From an uncultured Lachnospiraceae bacterium (GTDB lineage Bacteria > Bacillota_A > Clostridia > Lachnospirales > Lachnospiraceae): DNA of 6,492 nucleotides. Below are positions 5,890 to 6,492 of the stretch, piece by piece; positions within the stretch are counted from its first letter, which is position 1; every line of letters begins with the position of its first letter. Where the stretch lies: NCBI GenBank assembly GCA_910588595.1, contig CAJUQU010000241.1:1-6492 (forward strand), read 5' to 3'. The translations under genes were made by a program, and so were the position numbers. The notes under the pieces were generated by a model. The model made no database searches. It saw nothing but the letters and a program-made list of their open reading frames with translations, and had not been told where the DNA came from.

Positions 5890-6267
5890 TCACATTGGAT
5901 CGATCGTGTGAAAGATACGTTTTACTCTGCCTTCCATGTATATAAATCTGAGCTGCAAACGCAGATCGACCAGTTCTCCTCCAGAGGTAAGGTCATACTC
6001 TGCATCAAAACCTTCGGGGCGCTCATAAAACTCCACTTTATGATGGTACTCATATTGAGGGTGGAAATTGCAGGGAACACCGTACTCATCGAACGTATCA
6101 AAATCGTTCATGTCCAATGTACCCTGAATACACTCCCGAATCACCTCTGTATCATCCCACTCCATTTCATCCACGCAGGATGGCAGATCCTCGTATCTTT
6201 TTTCGTGAAGGACATGGAGAATGTCCTTGATCGTCTGAATGGCTAATTCTTTATCCTGCTCTGTCAT
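5890..6267 (-). CDS. Hypothetical small acidic protein of unknown function
   Basis: 125 residues, soluble, no signal peptide or membrane segment. Start: AGGAGGT (6274-6280) six bases before ATG 6267, starting MTEQDKEL; an in-frame ATG at 6309 lacks such a site and lies in the promoter. Seen: an N-terminal helix (ELAIQTIKDILHVLHEK) followed by an acidic stretch (SCVDEMEWDDTEVIRE), then an aromatic/histidine-rich middle (NFHPQYEYHHKVEFYE) and a beta-rich end (GGELVDLRLQLRFIYMEGRVKRIFHTIDPM). The helix-then-strand pattern with a closing strand pair is reminiscent of small NTF2-like or immunity-type folds, but no family was recognised with certainty and no toxin gene is next to it within the window. 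It is transcribed from its own promoter and separated by about 210 bp from the next gene, so a shared operon is not evident. Confidence 0.75.
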   Translation of the reverse strand: MTEQDKELAIQTIKDILHVLHEKRYEDLPSCVDEMEWDDTEVIRECIQGTLDMNDFDTFDEYGVPCNFHPQYEYHHKVEFYERPEGFDAEYDLTSGGELVDLRLQLRFIYMEGRVKRIFHTIDPM

Positions 6268-6311
6268 CAAAATACCTCCTAACATAAATTTCAAATGTGA
6301 CTGCTTCATTT

Positions 6312-6340
6312 ATTATATAGTAGTTTACAAGCTTTTGCAA
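6312..6340 (-). promoter_or_regulatory. Sigma-A type promoter of the hypothetical gene
   Basis: On the minus strand TTGCAA (6335-6340) is separated by exactly 17 bases from a consensus TATAAT (6312-6317). The start point would fall near 6305, leaving about 38 bases of leader with an AGGAGGT site. Confidence 0.65.
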
Positions 6341-6343
6341 AAG
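6332..6343. promoter_or_regulatory. 12-bp perfect palindrome over the -35 box
   Basis: CTTTTGCAAAAG is a perfect palindrome that includes the predicted -35 hexamer of the hypothetical gene. It could be an operator half or a chance AT-rich symmetry; no second copy was seen in the window. Confidence 0.3.
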
Positions 6344-6444
6344 ATATCTGTTTTTTCAGCATTATCAAGCAACTGTCCAGCCTTCATCAATTTCAGATTT
6401 ACAAGCAGCCTTCCGGCTCTGCCATTTCCATTAGCTTATGTCAA

Positions 6445-6492
6445 AGATCGGAAGAGCACACGTCTGAACTCCAGTCACTGACAACCATCTCG
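6445..6492 (+). other. Illumina TruSeq adapter and index contamination at the contig end
   Basis: The last 48 bases match the standard TruSeq read-through adapter: it opens with AGATCGGAAGAGC at 6445 and ends CCAGTCAC at 6478, followed by an 8-base index TGACAACC (6479-6486) and the first bases ATCTCG of the P7 arm (6487-6492). In the plus frame it translates to the familiar artefact peptide DRKSTRLNSSH. This is not genomic DNA. The genomic sequence before it (about 6345-6444) shows no open frame or feature I can support. Confidence 0.98.

Noticed and set aside
6239..6481. Plus-strand 80-codon frame at the contig end
   Set aside because: Starts antisense to the hypothetical gene and ends in adapter sequence, giving the known artefact peptide.

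Overview
The window looks like the end of a metagenomic or draft contig from a low-to-mid GC Firmicute, most likely a gut Clostridia/Lachnospiraceae-type bacterium. The basis is strong AGGAGG-type ribosome binding sites before every gene, a BlaI/BlaR1-type regulator pair with a greatly enlarged sensor, and the protein styles. This is inference; no 16S or marker gene is present. All five supportable genes lie on the minus strand, so the biological order runs from high to low coordinates.

Layout in transcription order. (1) 6445-6492 is not biology: it is an Illumina TruSeq read-2 adapter plus an 8-base index left on the contig end. (2) 5890-6267 is a small acidic protein of unknown function with its own good sigma-A promoter and a 12-bp palindrome over the -35 box. 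(3) 5080-5676 is a 198-residue protein resembling only the N-terminal third to half of the actin-like protein MreB, with a degenerate nucleotide-binding motif and an unrelated tail. (4) 4107-4961 is an XRE helix-turn-helix domain fused to a domain that reads like the cytoplasmic C-terminal domain of FlhA, the flagellar/type III export gate. (5) An imperfect palindrome of about 166 bp (3968-4133) overlaps the 3' end of that gene and supplies its last residues and stop codon. (6) 3665-3967 holds no convincing gene but has a candidate terminator. (7) 3218-3592 and 115-3156 form a BlaI-like repressor and M56 antirepressor operon behind a 46-bp operator-like palindrome.

How the parts may work: the BlaI-like protein should repress its own operon from the dyad. 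The M56 membrane protease should sense something outside the cell and relieve repression. The sensor here is not the penicillin-binding type: it has a roughly 190-residue extracellular loop with four 48-bp repeats and an internally duplicated ectodomain, so beta-lactam sensing should not be assumed. The MreB-like and FlhA-like/XRE genes are adjacent and co-directional and both look like housekeeping domains reused for something else. They are the best candidate for an undescribed two-gene module, but its function cannot be read from sequence alone.
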